In this document: positions 63,366 to 64,000 of the stretch, in pieces
How the letters are laid out: each line of letters starts with the position of its first letter
Position numbering within the stretch: position 1 is the stretch's first letter
Source: Peteryoungia ipomoeae
Lineage (GTDB): Bacteria > Pseudomonadota > Alphaproteobacteria > Rhizobiales > Rhizobiaceae
Direction of reading: 5' to 3'
Length of the DNA: 64,000 nt
NCBI RefSeq assembly: GCF_004912165.1
Contig: NZ_STGV01000005.1
Coordinates: 248,001 to 312,000, forward strand
Notes under the pieces: model-generated
The model's input: the letters and a program-made list of their open reading frames with translations, nothing else
Told to the model about the DNA's origin: nothing
The model's database searches: none
Made by a program: the position numbers and the translations under genes

Positions 63366-64000
63366 ATGACGGAAAAATCGGCAAAAAGCCTGTCACGCGA
63401 TGCCATGGCCTACGTTCTGGCGGGCGGTCGAGGCAGCCGTCTAAAGGAGTTGACGGATCGGCGCGCCAAGCCCGCGGTCTATTTCGGCGGCAAGGCCCGC
63501 ATCATCGACTTTGCCCTGTCCAATGCGCTGAATTCCGGCATTCGCCGCATCGGCGTTGCCACCCAGTACAAGGCCCACTCCCTGATCCGCCACCTGCAGC
63601 TGGGCTGGAACTTCTTCCGCCCCGAACGCAATGAGAGCTTCGACGTTCTCCCCGCCTCGCAGCGTGTCTCCGAAACGCAGTGGTATGAAGGCACCGCCGA
63701 CGCCGTCTACCAGAATGCCGACATCATCGAGTCCTACGCGCCGGAATACATGGTCATCCTCGCCGGCGACCACATCTACAAGATGGACTACGAGATGATG
63801 CTGCAGCAGCACGTCAATTCCGGCGCCGATGTCACCATCGGCTGCCTGGAAGTGCCGCGCATGGAAGCAACCGGCTTCGGCGTCATGCATGTCGATCCGA
63901 CCGACCGCATCATCGATTTCGTCGAGAAGCCGGCCGATCCGCCGGGCATTCCCGGCAACGAGGATTTTGCCCTCGCCTCCATGGGGATCTACGTCTTCCA
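63366..64000 (+). CDS. glgC: Glucose-1-phosphate adenylyltransferase, 3'-truncated
   Basis: The first ~211 residues of ADP-glucose pyrophosphorylase, which makes ADP-glucose for glycogen. Motifs are [20 protein letters not shown] (nucleotide and allosteric region), [30 protein letters not shown] and the substrate-binding [13 protein letters not shown]. An [14 protein letters not shown] segment follows. The frame is open to the window end, so the C-terminal half is missing. It follows glgB by 12 bp, in the same operon. Confidence 0.96.
   Translation, partial: MTEKSAKSLSRDAMAYVLAGGRGSRLKELTDRRAKPAVYFGGKARIIDFALSNALNSGIRRIGVATQYKAHSLIRHLQLGWNFFRPERNESFDVLPASQRVSETQWYEGTADAVYQNADIIESYAPEYMVILAGDHIYKMDYEMMLQQHVNSGADVTIGCLEVPRMEATGFGVMHVDPTDRIIDFVEKPADPPGIPGNEDFALASMGIYVF

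Overview
The window looks like a chromosomal segment of a Rhizobiaceae alphaproteobacterium (Rhizobium/Agrobacterium/Neorhizobium type). The evidence is the high GC content, the Omp10-type lipoprotein, CpdR, GapR (DUF2312), homospermidine synthase, a Cys-less L36, an MmgR-like small RNA, a ROSE-type thermometer on an hsp20 gene and the glgP-glgB-glgC order. I cannot name the species. Most of the window is ordinary core chromosome. No prophage, insertion sequence or CRISPR array was seen.

Layout. 1-8.5 kb: the end of purK, rpmJ, a TPR protein, an alpha/beta hydrolase, pyk with a coupled DUF1036 gene, an N-formylglutamate amidohydrolase, DUF1244, GapR and a DUF882 cell-wall peptidase homologue. 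8.7-19.3 kb: an NtrC-type regulator whose sigma-54 contact loop is missing, pepF, a possibly frameshifted orphan locus, pabB-pabC-yciI, a ParE-type toxin-antitoxin pair, a DUF3445 protein, hss and an omp10-like lipoprotein. 19.4-31 kb: a 5'-nucleotidase fused to LysM, hemH, a stand-alone Cache-like periplasmic protein followed by a chemoreceptor with a CheR-tethering tail, an SPFH/NfeD pair, a KpsF-type isomerase, a beta-barrel outer-membrane protein and galU.

31-47.5 kb: an MltB-like transglycosylase, a degenerate SGNH (DUF459) protein, gltD and gltB separated by a vapBC module, a threonine aldolase, hsp20 with RpoH promoter and ROSE thermometer, a lysophospholipase, a hisN-like phosphatase, the MmgR-like sRNA, a second N-formylglutamate amidohydrolase, cpdR, tRNA-Val(GAC) and a DUF892 ferritin-like protein. 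47.5-64 kb: a YkgJ-like CxxC protein, an FAH-family enzyme, manC, a tightly packed three-gene operon (transglutaminase-DUF2126 / permuted ATP-grasp-Alpha-E / transglutaminase), a Tad-like vWA protein, and glgP-glgB-glgC, cut by the window end.

Functional themes are central carbon and nitrogen metabolism (pyk, gltBD, glycogen, formylglutamate hydrolysis), envelope building (galU, manC, transglycosylase, DUF882, beta-barrel) and stress or signalling control. The most system-like locus is the transglutaminase/ATP-grasp/Alpha-E/DUF2126 operon. It matches a predicted peptide ligation or modification system whose product is, as far as I know, not established. The clearest regulatory finds are the ROSE thermometer, the MmgR-like sRNA, and the regulator without GAFTGA. 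All functional calls come from reading translated sequence by eye; no database search was run.
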